Positions 42,928 through 55,458 of a stretch of DNA of 60,573 nucleotides are shown in pieces. The stretch covers positions 1 to 60,573 of the forward strand of contig JBQMRO010000036.1 in the NCBI GenBank assembly GCA_052174475.1. Reading direction: 5' to 3'. The number at the start of each line of letters is the position of its first letter. The first letter of the stretch is position 1. The position numbers and the translations under genes were made by a program. The DNA is from Arsenophonus sp052174475. GTDB taxonomy: Bacteria > Pseudomonadota > Gammaproteobacteria > Enterobacterales > Enterobacteriaceae. The notes below the pieces were generated by a model, which saw only the letters and a program-made list of their open reading frames with translations, was not told the DNA's origin and did no database searches.

Positions 42928-44290
42928 AATGACGGTTAGGAATCTCCACTCTGATACTTCATAAATCTGTTCTTCATCCTTAAATTAGAGGTTATTTTTA
43001 CGGTCAGTAAGGAATCTTCTTAATCAATTCTAGCTTTTCTCAGAAAAGCTGTAGCGGTTTAAATTTTATTGAAATGGTTGTTTTAAACTATAGTACTTTC
43101 GTTCATCGCTTTCATATTTCACTATCGTAAAAGGCGATTTAATCGGATTCGTCGTTCTTATTTATGCCAAGTGCAATCACGGAAAGGCATAGAATACCAG
43201 CCGTTCTTTTTTCGATCTTTTTCAACCTCCTTCATTGTTGAAGGACACATTAAAAATCTTATCAGCAAAACATCAAAAAATTTTTTTATCGGCATAACAC
43301 CCCTCTTTGCTAGCCAAATTTCCTGCATTTCACACTTAACTTTCAGTGCATTCTTTTTGGGAGTGAAACCAGTGTATTAGATATTTTGTGTAGATAATGG
43401 CATTAGTGCTACATGTCCAGGAATATTTTTAGCATTGCATTCTAAAAATCAAGGGTACCCCGTCTCTTCCATAGCAAGCTTGGAAGATATAGTTAAGCTA
43501 CGCGTTCACTAATCATTGAAAAGTTATGCCTAAAGTTTACTTCTGATTTTCAATAATTCTCTTCGAGCGCATATCGCCCCTTACATCCATGCAACGCCGC
43601 CGATAATGAGCAGAAAGAAAAGGCGATCAGCTTGTCAGACAAGCTGATACGCCATTAGTATACAAATAAACATAGCGTGTATCGCTTAAATCACGAAAAC
43701 ACACAATGCCAACGCTCTTCAAGGCATTGCTGTTTCACTTTTCTGATAAAGTTGGCAGAGAAACTATATGTTTTTATTAAGAAAAGCCTTATAGTTTTCG
43801 TAAAATAACATTTATATAATGCTTCGTATATATAGGTAACGGTAACAACTCTTTGCCATTTTACTGCCTTCAGATAAGGCAGCAACGAGCTCTTGAATCA
43901 TATTCTGTTGTTGTTGCGATCCCTCTGATATTTTAAGCACTTTAATCTCAACATCATCAATATCCGTCGTCTTGTTTAACTCGCTGAGCAAATAACCGTT
44001 ACGGATGACGGCATTGGTGACGCCTATCTACAAAAATTGACATTGAAGACATTGTTGCAATCATGGTTTCGAGCACAGCCAACGGCTGTGACTATCAGCT
44101 GCCTGATAAACCATTACGAAGGAGTTTATACAAGAGAGTGCAGGTAATATTTTGTTTCGAGGATTATCTATAGAGTAGATTTTTATGGCATATTATCTCT
44201 CTGTTGTTGAAATCACACACAAAATTAATCATCAAGAAATACGCTACTATCTTAGAAATCTTCTATATCAGAAATTAGCATAACTTACGT
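42928..44290 (-). mobile_element. IS256-family element, decayed near full-length copy
   Basis: Minus-strand copy from TAATGACGGTTAGGAATCTC at the 3' end to ATATCAGAAATTAGCATAACTT at the 5' end. Landmarks as elsewhere (CCGATAATGAGCAGAAAG at about 43600; ACGGTAACAACTCTTTGCC at about 43848). Confidence 0.75.
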
Positions 44291-45200
44291 GGGGGTATTA
44301 CAAAAATAATTTATTTGTGTGAAATACAAATAAATAAATTATCAGAAGTAAAATCGCAATATTGAAATAATTGACAATAAACTAAAAAAATTTTTTGTAA
44401 TTTTAAAATGCAGATAATCTTTTAGCAGTCTAAGGTAACGCTGCTTAATTTATTCTGCTAATTATTTAGAAAATTTAACTATTAAATTCATATATCTAAG
44501 TTATTTAATAGTTAAATACGGGTGGTGATCATAAAGATTAATTCATTTTTTATCGCTTCTTGTACACCATACTAATCACCAACCTCAAAAGGTTACTGAT
44601 CAGTTGATGTGTTATTTTTAACATAGGATCATACTGTGCATCAAAGCTTTGTAGAACTATCTATTCAATTAGTTTTGCTGAACCTAAAATTATAAATTGC
44701 GCCATAATTTTAGCAAATTAAACTTTATTAACATCAAAGTATCAGGCTAAATAATATAAGAAATATATTAAACTGCTGTTCTTAAGTTATAAGTCTGTTG
44801 ATTTCATGACAGAAGAAGTTCCACATTAAATAATGATTTTGATTTTATCAAAATATAACCTGCACCAAATTTCTGCTTATAATAAAAAACGAGTAACCAT
44901 CTTTAGCAGCAGTAAACTCTTTTTCCTGAATGTTCTTAACATAATGCCTCGTTTCTTCATCTTGAGCATATGTATCACATCCTTAAATAGTATGGTTTTT
45001 TTAAATAATTCAGGTTTAACTTTGAATCAATCATTCATAAGGCTAGACTGGAAATTTTTATTACCAATACTTATTGTAGTAATTTGTGATTATACAACTA
45101 AACATATCAACGGTAGCTAAAATAATAGCGCTATATTCTGCAAGTTATTTGTTAGGCATTGGAATTTATTCTAGCGAAAGGTAAAAACCAAACACTATTT
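44291..45200. other. Long unassigned stretch
   Basis: A 95-residue plus-strand frame (44833-45120) begins MILILSKYNLHQISAYNKKR and has two hydrophobic runs, but I recognise no family and no SD. A reverse frame on the same DNA also shows broken coding-like traces. I treat both as unproven. Confidence 0.35.
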
Positions 45201-48200
45201 AGCAAAAATTAACCTCAGTTTAGCGCAAGCTAAAAAAAGATAGTGAGCAAAACAGACTAACACTGACGATTAGGTATAGTGCAATTATGGGCAATATTCG
45301 AACCTGGAGACCCATTTATTACAGCAATCTATCTGAGCACACTTTTGTGGAACGTCGGATGCCGCTAGGCAGAAATACGTAATAATATAGCGACACATTT
45401 CTGCTGAATATATGTGGCGATATAGAATAAACCATACCCGCAAAAAGCTATCTGGTGCTGTATGCTCGATATTTTCGATGGATAATCTGGTTATGAGGTG
45501 CGCTCTTCTTGCTCGCTCAATCGCCTAAATGCTGTCTCTGCAGTCTAATTGCCTTGTCTACGCGTAACGTTAAGGATATGCAGGCTAATGGTAGAAACCT
45601 CTGATAACCAACTATTCTACTCGTTTTGCAACTGGTCTCACGCAAAACCGATGAATACATCTGGTTTTCCCAGATGAAACTCAATCCGCATATGCTGTTT
45701 TCCCTGATATCGGCTAGTTGTATAACTCCGATAAATAATATCAACTGGATTTAAATTGCTATCAAGGGGTATTACATCCAGTTATCAGCCCGTCAAACAC
45801 ACTAGAAGAAAGCTAAATAACCTTTGACATTCTTATTTCAGTTGAGTTAATCGAATAACTACCTTAAACAGGCTCTGAAACAACTGGAGGCGTAGCTTAT
45901 GATATGAGCCCATTCTCTCCTGTTTCACCGCTGATCTGAAACGCTAAAATCACTACCTATCTTAACTTTAAATAGATAAAGTAGCAATTAAGCTAAAAAC
46001 CTTCGGTTTTAACAATGCCCAATCAGAGCATCACGATCTCCCATAGCGTGAATTTACACTAATATCATTACACCAGAATATGGCACTGAGTAACCAATTG
46101 TTTGTACCAACTGTATTTATGACAACCTTCATTAATTGAACAGTAAAGCTGGACGGAGGTATTCGGTGAAGTTGCCCGCGTCCTTACGCCCTTACCTTTC
46201 AGCACCTAAGGCGGGAACAGTTACAGGCTGAACTAAAACGCAACATCTTGATGAGGTCATTAATTATCTGTAACAAAGCGGCAATGAAAGGTTCAGGTAT
46301 CTAACGCTCTCCGGTTGTTTAAATGATATAAATTGCTCCGGGACGGGCCAGCACCGTGCGGTACTCGATAAGTTTTTTCTGTACTTTATAAAAATTTATA
46401 AACAATTTCTTGGAATATTATTCATAATAGCGCTAAGTTTTTCTCTGTCATGACGAAAGATATAAATGAAAAATCTTTAAAACCATTTCAAATGGACATG
46501 TGCTGACTAGCACATACACTGCTAGCATGATATTAATGAAGGTGCTGTAAATCCTTGCATATTTTTACGCGCAGTTGACATACGGTATCCATTTCTAGAT
46601 CCTGAACGTCAGCGAACAGGATTTACAATCCTGTGTGAAAATTTATGATACAGCATTACATGAAGCACAAATAGTGACCGAATATCCGACCACAGATTCA
46701 TCCGTTTATAGATGAATAAAACAGCTTGGCGGTGTATGGATCTAATCTGCTAGCTGAAGGAAGCCCATAACTAGACTGATCTGGCTTTTTTATGAACTGG
46801 TGACGCTGATATCTAGGTCTTGCTAAAGAAAATCTTACCGTCGTTTTGTTTATTTCCTATTCTCTAATAAGTTAGCTATGAGCTCACTGTATTTAAGTTA
46901 TGTCGGTTTTCTTGATAGGTAACAGCCTACCGTTAAAAGGCTACACATAGTTTCTTTTGTAGATACTAAGAACCATGGTACTGGAATTTATCAAAGATCT
47001 AGATAAGAGCTACAACTTACTGCATCTTCAGTTACGGGAATTATTGAGTCACTACGTGACTACTCAGTCTAAATCCCTTGTGCTGATAATTGGAGGACAT
47101 CCCTGGTATATTCTGAAACCAGAATAGTTATCAACTTTCATTCACAATAGAGAGATTGAGTGTAGAAAAAAACTAAAACTGAAAACTATCTAGAAACCGA
47201 GAGCACGGCGTGCGGTCGTTAAAGTTGTTCATGATACCAATATAGCCTTTGTAAAAACACTAATAAATGACAAACGACTGTTCACCGAGTTGATAGATGC
47301 TGATTGTAACGTTACTGAATATGCTCTTCTATAGCAAAAAAACTACTGATATTTACTGAAGGCAGGCATAGTGTTCAGTTGTAGAAACGCTCAAATCCTT
47401 GCTGACCTGATCTGTCTGCTAGTTAATTTTCGCTCCATAGAAACAGTGTGCAAATGATACATGTTACACCACCGTAAGGCAGGATTACCTTTACTTAATT
47501 AGTTCATCAATCTGAAGCGTTTCACCAACAGGTAATGACCCTGAAGACCCGTGAGCTCATCCTTTAGGAAGCGGCAATGAAACGATGCTCTGCCTGAAAG
47601 GAAAACTCATATCTGATTATTTAAAAGCCAAGTAGGTCAATGACCTAATCCTCAGAGCGATTACCGGTAAATATCATAATGTCAGGCTGATTTGGAAAAA
47701 GTTATTCCCGTTGGTTAGCAGTAAAAAAGACGTCAATGTGCCAATCTTTAATAAGGGATGTCTAGCGCGCTGTATAAAACCTAAAACACAGTATAGATAA
47801 ACAACAATATTCTGTTAAGAGAGAAATAAGTCTTCACTCCTATTGTAATTAATGAGCATAATCAGGTGTGCATGTCAATTACTGCAAACAGATGAAATTG
47901 ATATTTAATGAAGAAATTAAGGTAATTAAAACGGGCCGAGTAAGTATTTTGCTGTATTGATAGAACATAATCGGTGAGCTTATGCAATCAATCTCAATCT
48001 ATGTCAGTAATGCGAAAAAAGCTCTAACAAAGCTCCTCCTAAAATAGGGAAAAGGTGATACAATAAAATATTGAAGCCAAGATAAAAGCGATCCTGATTA
48101 ATATCAGTCTGTACTCCAATATGAATAGCATGAGAGCTATAATTATAGCGCTGTTGCGTTTCTATAAGATATTGAAAAATGGCATTGTAGGAAATGAACG

Positions 48201-48400
48201 CGAATAATTTTCCTCTTGGAAAATTTTAAAGGTTTTATTCATTGTTAGGAAATTGAATTGCTTTTTAAGAGAGATCAAAGTATCTCTTTTTACTAAAGGA
48301 GATAAAAATTAGTTTATGGATCTTGTAAGTTAAAATTTCATCGGAATATGTATTCTTTTAATCTAATGTAATAATTATAGAGATATTAACATAGGGGTTT
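45200..48400 (+). pseudogene. Decayed genes of unknown origin, higher GC than flanks
   Basis: About 3 kb with near 43% G+C in the segments I counted (for example 45301-45420), clearly above the AT-rich flanks, and no long ORF. Plus-strand traces look like proteins broken by stops: RTWRPIYYSNLSEHTFVERR (45300-45360); LEFIKDLDKSYNLLHLQLRE and LLSHYVTTQSKSLVLIIGGH followed by PWYILKPE (46980-47130); KPRARRAVVKVVHDTNIAFV and KTLINDKRLFTELIDADCNV (47195-47310). I do not recognise the family. Acquired DNA, such as a plasmid or prophage gene cluster, is the simplest reading, but this is inference. Confidence 0.4.
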
Positions 48401-48789
48401 GGCTTAATAAGCCTCGTTTTTATTTTATGCATCCTTTCTAACAATAATTCCGTTATCTGTTAGCCTAGCTAACTGTTGATAAAGTATCCTATCACTACAT
48501 GAAATACATTTATACAAAGCTTGTCTGCAGAAACCCTTCTATCAGCACAGTGAACCCGGTTTTTTCAGTTTTTTTTTTGCAAACTATTATCTTCAAGATC
48601 TTATATAATATTTAGTAATAGTGTACCTTATTTAGTATTCGACAAGAAACTATAGTAACACAGCATCTTAAAATGCCTTGCTAAAATGTAGATAATATAG
48701 CGTCTAGATTATCTCTTTTTGTGTTAGTCTCTGCTACCCGGTAATTGTTTAGTGCGGTGGTCTAGTAATGATGTAGAACTACTCTCCAT

Positions 48790-49310
48790 TAGGTAATATT
48801 GCAGTTTTGAGGTTAGAATATCATGGAGCGTTTAATGTAGCGCCAGAGGTATTTCACGCTACGCCACATTCATTTCGTCTTTTTAATGAATCGCACCTTC
48901 CAGTAACGTCTGTACTGTACATTCAAATAATGCGCCATTCCTTTCTAGTGTGAATACACTAGAGACCAAATAAATAGCTGGGATTTATTAGGTTATCGCT
49001 ATAACTCAGAAGCCGGATGACAGCGCCTATCTAGATTTCTTTTATTGCTTTTTTAAAAATAGCTCACCCTCCATACAGCCAACATGTTTAATATTTAGCC
49101 CGTCATGAGTGACAAAGAGATGAACATAAGGATGATCATTGAGTTATCTACCATAAGCGTGCAAGGCATAGAAGATACTAATTTCAATATTCTATTTGCA
49201 TGATTACCACAACATAACCCGATGGCGACTTGAAATAAAACGTTGAGTCGCTGCCAGCTATTCTTGAAAAAGGATAAAGAATATGGGTATAGTAAAAATG
49301 AATGTGTTCT
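48790..49310 (-). mobile_element. IS91-family transposase remnant
   Basis: The minus strand carries broken pieces of a Y2-type rolling-circle transposase: TFYFKSPSGY-like region (ITFTLPSGYW in the family), PCTLMV then MIILMFISLSLMTG / (H)PYVHLFVTHDGLNIKHVGCM after shift, LNVQYRRYWKVRFIKKTK, MWRSVKYLWRYIKR. The H-x-H plus HxGLN and the WNVHFAKKT-x-x-WRSVKYLGRYIKRPP motifs are IS91/IS801 hallmarks. Fragments are in different frames. Confidence 0.75.
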
Positions 49311-49344
49311 TGAGTTGTAATCGATAAAATATTAACTTCCTATC

Positions 49345-50205
49345 AATCACTGCTCGGTAGCTTTGAAACTCCATGAACTACAGGTTTTTGAATTTAAAAC
49401 TTTTTCAAAAAAAATATTAGTGATAACGGTTCAAGATAGGTATAGCAATAGCGATGGACATATCCCCATGGCAAAGTTTCACAGACAAGTATTCTCTCAA
49501 TAGAGAGATAGATCTAAGAGTTAACACTTTCACCGCGTTTTAAAGAAATTTACTCCGGTCATCATCAATAGTAAAAAGCAGTTTAGTTGATCGAGGAGAT
49601 ATGCATCTGAATAAATTACTCTCTAGCCTATTTCCAGAGAAATAGAAATTATCATTCTGTTCGCATTCGTCAAGTCTATTAACCAAATTATCTTTGTGTT
49701 TGTTCAAGTGGCAAAAGAGACTGAAATTACCCCTTGTTCCCTGTAGGTAATGAATTCATCAGCAAGTATACTTTCAGTAATTATTCTTAATGAGTTATGT
49801 CCAGCATCATCAGCTTTGGCTTTATGAGTTTTTCAAAACTCCGGATTATCATGACTAGAGGCAGATAATATTTACCATATCGAGAAAAATTGTAGATCAA
49901 GAGGAGTTAGTTACATTGCTATGTAACCTCATTTAGGGCATAAAAATTCAGTCAGTCATCTGTAATCCTTCATTTCAGATGATATCATAAAACCATTTGG
50001 ATAAACAGGCGGCGTAACATGTAAAGTCTCGTGTTATCTTCTTAATTTATCCAGTTTACGCTTTCTAGTAGACTTATTCCAAATAACCTGGATAAATTTC
50101 TAAAATTTAACATATCGCAAAGTATAAAGCAATACTTATATCATGAACATCCCAGAAATAGGATAGCTGCGCCGCTTAGATCATATTATACTACGTTCTA
50201 AGTTA
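49345..50205. repeat. Unidentified ~0.9 kb repeated element, copy 2
   Basis: Second copy of the repeat at 20338-21245, same orientation. Both lack any readable transposase. In this copy it lies exactly between two oppositely oriented IS91-family fragments. Confidence 0.55.
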
Positions 50206-50214
50206 CTGCATGAG

Positions 50215-50730
50215 CTAAATTATTTTAAGAAAAAGCGCTAGAATAAATCTAGCTAAGCGCTATCATCCGGCTGCGGCGTCACAGCGATGACCTGATAAAT
50301 TCCAATTATCTTCTTTCTTTATGGCATATCAGAGTTAGGAAGCACCGGCAGCCGTTTACCTTGAAGGAACAGTAAGGACGCACTACTGGAAAGTGCACTT
50401 CGCTAAAAAGACTAAAAATAAGTGTGGCATAGCATAAAATATCTTTGGCGCCACACCTTTAACCGGCTCACCGGTATATGTGTCAAAACTATAGCTTTAC
50501 TATGCAGGAAAGATATTACTCATTATTACCATGAGCACCAAACTCAACAACATCGTTAGCAGAGATTTGTAATGCAATAAGAGATGATTAGACACTATAC
50601 TTACCATATTTCAGAAAGACATTTTAAAATGGCATATTACTATGATTTACCGACGATCAGATCGAGTAATCAGGCAACAGAATTGTTGTTAGAAAAATGC
50701 ATAAACTAGAAAAATAATGATTTTTAAGGA
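50215..50730 (+). mobile_element. IS91-family transposase remnant, opposite orientation
   Basis: Plus-strand pieces: YLEGTVRTHYWKVHFAKKTK (about 50360-50420), a VSKL / YYAG region, HYYHEHQTQQHR (50520-50560) and EMIRHYTYHISERHFKMAYY (about 50580-50640). These correspond to the KVHFAKKT, YY-x-H-x-TQ-x-H and HIPxRHFKMxRYYG motifs of IS91-type transposases. It overlaps in content with the minus-strand fragment at 48790-49310, so the two are separate copies, not halves of one. Confidence 0.75.
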
Positions 50731-50939
50731 ACTCTAAGGTTAATATCTTTAAAATTACTACATTAAATCAAAGAATGTATGCTATGATGAAATTATAATT
50801 TACAAAATCTATAAACCAATTCTATCTTTTTTATAGCATAAATTAATGGCTTTTATCTTCTTTTTTAAAGAACAATTTAACTTTCTAACTATCAAAAATA
50901 GTTGATGTAGTATTGAGCACATTTTCGATTGAGGTATTA

Positions 50940-52160
50940 ATTAACGGGGGGGATGACTGCTGAATTTCATTCAGCTATAGGTGAATTCTACCCTAACTAA
51001 ATTTATTAGGGAATACAACCAGTTATTTGCAGATCCCATCAAACAACAGCTAACCAAAGGTAACTCATTACGATCAGTTAGGCAGATCGCAGTATTCTTA
51101 ATAAGAAGTTGGGATCGCATGGCTAAATACTTTACTGTCTTAAGCAGTACTATCATCGACGATTATATCGAACTATTATAGGTAGTTACATTGATAAGCA
51201 GTAACAGCTTGCCATGATGAGGCAAGATCTGAAGTTATTGGCCACCACGGCAGTAGCGGGTAATAGCGCGCCTCGAGCCCGATATTAATAATCAATTACC
51301 TTTTAGGATAATTTGTTGATATAGGTATTACTGTTAATATGACGACGCAAAACTCCAGGCGCACTGTCTAAAAGATATCCGCGCCTAGAAGTCAAGAGTA
51401 CAGACAACCAGACCCAAGATGTTTTACAAGCCGAAATGCAAACAGTGGGATCACTGATAACAATATTGACGTCTAGACAATCTTCTTGTCTACTTACTCA
51501 TAAGCCTAGAGGCGTAAAACTACCTACTCTACCTAGGGTCAATTATGGGCGCAATTAGCAAGGGGAAAAGGGTAAGACTGGGTTATTTAAAATTGCTAAC
51601 CAGGTAAATATTTTCCTGATCTAGCCTAACAAATTATAAACGTGACCTTAGGTATAAGGTCAATAGTGGCGAATAGTAGACGCCCTACAGATGCAAAATT
51701 AGCACGGGTTGCACGCCGATAAAACGGCGAACAATGTTAATAACTTTCTGAAAAACCATCTCCTCCAGAAACTAAAAATGTTTTGGTAATATCGGTATCG
51801 ATATTAAAAATTCTTAATGCAGCTAAAGTGTTTGTGATTTCGCCGATTGATATGGTGATGAATACCCTATAACCTATCTGGCGCAAAAGAATCCAGAAGC
51901 AATAACGCTCCAATACTTTACCACTCTGTGATAAAGTGTTATTAAATCTACAGCAGAACCTTGAATTAGGTAAGATTGTTTGTCTATATTCAAGTAAATG
52001 GACTTTATCTATTCGATATTAATCAATATAGATAAATATCGGCAAATTTACATTCAAGCACTACATGCATGCTTATCAGCATGCATGTAGTGAATATAAA
52101 AATATCTTGAATCATCGATTCAGTAAATAAAAAACTGGATATCGCTAGTTAAGATTTTAT
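50940..52160 (+). pseudogene. Decayed gene(s) of unknown family
   Basis: Plus-strand traces: MNSTLTKFIREYNQLFADPI then KQQLTKGNSLRSVRQIAVFL (50981-51181, a 66-residue open piece); QLAMMRQDLKLLATTAVAGN (51210-51270); RLEVKSTDNQTQDVLQAEMQ (51380-51440); NNAPILYHSVIKCY (51890-51940). The text is protein-like and moderately GC-rich but repeatedly interrupted. I cannot name the product. A long helical protein, as found in toxins or phage tail genes, would fit, but that is speculation. Confidence 0.35.
52059..52092. repeat. Perfect 14-bp inverted repeat (hairpin)
   Basis: CACTACATGCATGC / GCATGCATGTAGTG with a six-base TTATCA loop. Perfect pairing over 14 bp in decayed DNA is notable. No T-run follows on either strand. 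Confidence 0.85.
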
Positions 52161-52256
52161 TACTGAGTCTTTGGTAATATACTAAAATCGAAGTAGAGTG
52201 TTTTAAACTGCCACCTCCCAGTACTTTTTACGTGGATACGGATAATTCCTGAATTA

Positions 52257-53282
52257 AAATAGCTTTTTTGCAAAGGTTGTTGATAGAAATCAACATATAC
52301 TGTATAAAAGATTTTCGCTACAGTGATTGGCATAAAAAAGTAAAAAATCATAAAGATCAAAGATATTCTTTCCTTACTCCCTTCTAAGATAAAGGTACAT
52401 TTCATTAGTGGTTTGATGATAATCTATTGGATGACATCATTTTATACATTAAAGCAACTTATTCTATTTATCCTGCCTATATTGTTATAGTGAACATGTT
52501 ATCCACTAGAAATATTCATTAGGGTTACAGCGATATCATTGCAAAATATTCGTTTGCAGGAAAATATTTAATAATATCTTTGGAAGTCTTCTAGTGAAAC
52601 TGGATCACAAGAATAAATAGTTTAGTTATCTCTGCAATGTATGTTGCACAGTTTAACTTTACGGGAATTAGTGAAATACATAGGAATTGATTTGAAAACA
52701 GCGTTTAGATGATGTCAGTGTTTCTTTACTTAAGTGACGACATTAACTTAAATGCACTAAGTGGTATTGTTGAAGTTAATTAAACATTTTTCTTGAATCC
52801 TTTAAATAAAATCGTTATATCTGACATATAGAAAAGCTAAAAAATAAGAGAGGAGGAATAAAATGAAAAAATAAATTGCGGTCTTAATCAACCGAGATTG
52901 AAATATTCATATAAACGATAAGATTTTTAAAGAGTTTAGTGAAGAATATGTTAGCTGTTTTTTCGAACTAATTATTTATAAAAAATCTATCTTTTACTTG
53001 AATGGAACTAAATAGTACGAAAACTTTGCTAATAAGCATAAAATTAGTTACCATCGAATAATAAGGATAGGTAATTAGAGAGTTATTGGTAAGGAATTCC
53101 AGATTTAAAATCTAAACAGTTATATCAGCCGATTAAAAAGATTGCTGAGTAGATTCTATAATCTAAGGTCTTCTATTTAAGAAATATCTAGCCTGGAGAA
53201 GATTGTTTAAAACAATAACAATTGAAATACAGACGTGACTACAAATTGCTCTCCGAGCAAAGCAATAAGCTTTACCAGTATA
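52257..53282 (+). mobile_element. IS1595 (ISXO2-like)-family element, decayed near full-length copy
   Basis: Plus-strand copy. Left end GCAAAGGTTGTTGATAGAAA and right end AAGCTTTACCAGTATA correspond to the ends of the other copies. Internally, AATAAATTGCGGTCTTAATC (about 52869) corresponds to the IAVLI-type strand after the VEVDE-KGKR motif. The minus-strand 81-residue ORF at 52160-52405 is an antisense shadow overlapping its left end. Confidence 0.75.
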
Positions 53283-53486
53283 ATCTCTGATTATTATCAG
53301 CTAATGTCATTAATTATTTTAGTAGTAAATTAATTAATGTTTCATTACTTTAATCGTGTATTACATCAACAGAACTAATTAATGGTATATTAATTTATTG
53401 ACGGTATAACTTAATAAGTGCAAATAGTTTGCTTTTCACTGTTATTAGTCTTAATTACTAAAATTTTAGTACTCATGCATTTTTTA

Positions 53487-54872
53487 AGTTATACTCATTT
53501 CTGGTGATAAAATTTCTGAAGCGCTGGCGTATTCTACTGATTGATTTAGTGGATGATTTCAATAACAGAGAGATGATATGCCATAAAAAGTCTACCATAC
53601 AAATATCTGTGAAACTAGATATTACATCTGATTCCTTGCATAAACTAATCCATAATAGCGTGCCAGATAGGTGATAGATACTGCTATTGAGATAGAGCTC
53701 TAAGCCATCTCGCTCAATATACTCAACGACGCCTTTCCTAAAGATCTCAACTGTCCTCCGTAACGGTTATTTGCTTCACTGAACCCCCATATAGACTGGT
53801 ATTAGCGATGTTCAGATAAAAGTTCTTAAGATTAAATGGAAATCGCAGAGACAACAGAATACCTTCAACAGCTTATTTCTATCGCCTTATCTAAAGCGTA
53901 TAAAAACGGAGAAAAATTGTTAGCATGGCTTTGCACCTGCAAAGAAGTAGGAATTATTCAGCAACAATTTTCACGAAGTTCTATTAGTTCTTCTCGATAA
54001 AAAATACACATTTTCTCTACCAGTATCATTAACAGATTAAAACAGCAATGACTTAAAGAGTACAGGCAATGGTACCAACATGATTTAAGCGATATGCGTT
54101 AAGTTTATTTCTTGGCTGAAGGCATATATGTAATTCAATTAGGTAGCTAATCGCCTTTACCTGCTAGTTATATTGGCGGCACTGAGTATCGACATAAGAA
54201 GAGATCATTGTGATCAAAGATCCTTATCAAGAGTCAGAAACAAACTTAACTGAACTTTTAATGAACTACTAAAGGATAGCTTATCTATATCTTCCATACT
54301 TACTACGAAAGATCCTGTGTTCTTAGTGTTTAGAATACAATAATAAAGATGTTTGCAGATACATATAGTAGAAATACTGTTGGCTATACAAACAGCCAAT
54401 GTGCCGCCTTTACTCTCCAAGGCATATAACGAAAAGTTAATGGTGAATTAAGAGGCTCTCTAAATAATTAAGAGACGCACGATGCTGCTAATAAAGCTCT
54501 TGATATTTTGTTAACAAGGTTTTCAGATTACCCCTGCAGCGATGAAGAAGCTGAAGAAAAGCAAGTAGAACGCTAGCATTCTACAATTTTCATCAGTGTA
54601 CTGAGGATCAATAAGAACAACGAATTCTGATTGAATCAGCTTTTGCGATAGTAAAAGCTATGAAGCCAATGTTCGAAGCACTGTAGTTCGATGAAAGCAG
54701 CATTTTCAATGGTATTGAAGCTGCTTTCATCTCCTCAGAAAGTTGAAAACAGCTTAGGGAATTTTAATCTGCTTAAGATCCTATTGGTGGTAAACAGCAT
54801 CAAATTTAGGATGGAGAACAGATTTACAAAATATCAGAGTAGAACCTAACCTGACCGCCATACACTAGATTT
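53487..54872 (+). mobile_element. IS256-family element, decayed near full-length copy
   Basis: Plus-strand copy from TATACTCATTTCTGGTGATA to CCTGACCGCCATACACTAGA. A transposase trace near the start reads KKSTIQISVKLDIT, and the ATCGCCTTATCTAAAGCGTA motif at about 53879 corresponds to the LLPPYLRR coding region. Confidence 0.75.
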
Positions 54873-55458
54873 GTTAATATCTCTTCCTTGAATAAGGAAA
54901 CAACAATGAATCTTAGTTCAGTGTATAAGGTTTACTAATGATAATATTGATGATCCTAATTTTCCTTTGATTGATAACAATAATATATAGGATTAAAAAA
55001 AATTAATAGCGTATATGATTATCGATTAATATATTTTAATAAAATTATTTTATTAAGAATAAAAAATCTTTACTTAGAATATAATTCTATTGATTAAATA
55101 ATAATTTAAATATCTCTATTTCGATTTAAATTTAGTAAAAATTATTGATTTAATTGTAAAAGTTCAGTGAAAAGTCTTTATTAGAGATACATAAAATCGA
55201 TGTTAGTAGTCTGAATTTTAATAAATAAGAAATTGAGATAGTTGCTTTATGGTCGCAAATTAGTTGTATAATGTTAACTACTCAGCAAATCTAGTATCAT
55301 CGTCGATAAACAACTCAAAATAAAAGCGTTTAATATTTTCTTTTTTATTTATGACTTATAAAATAATTTTTACCGAATTTTTTCGTTAAAAAAACTAGAT
55401 CTATTATGATTAATAGATTGGTTAATCTTATAAACTTCTATTTAGGGAAGGAGTGGGC
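54873..55458. promoter_or_regulatory. oxyR upstream region
   Basis: About 580 bp of AT-rich DNA without a gene. GGGAAGGAG (55445-55453) is a good Shine-Dalgarno six bases ahead of the ATG at 55459. In E. coli oxyS is divergent here; nothing resembling it was noticed. Confidence 0.45.

Noticed and set aside
44833..45120. 95-residue plus-strand ORF with hydrophobic stretches
   Set aside because: No SD, no recognisable family, AT-rich DNA that yields such frames by chance; left as unassigned.
52160..52405. 81-residue minus-strand ORF that looks membrane-like
   Set aside because: The same DNA is the left end of an IS1595-family copy, also found at 9771-9998; antisense to it.
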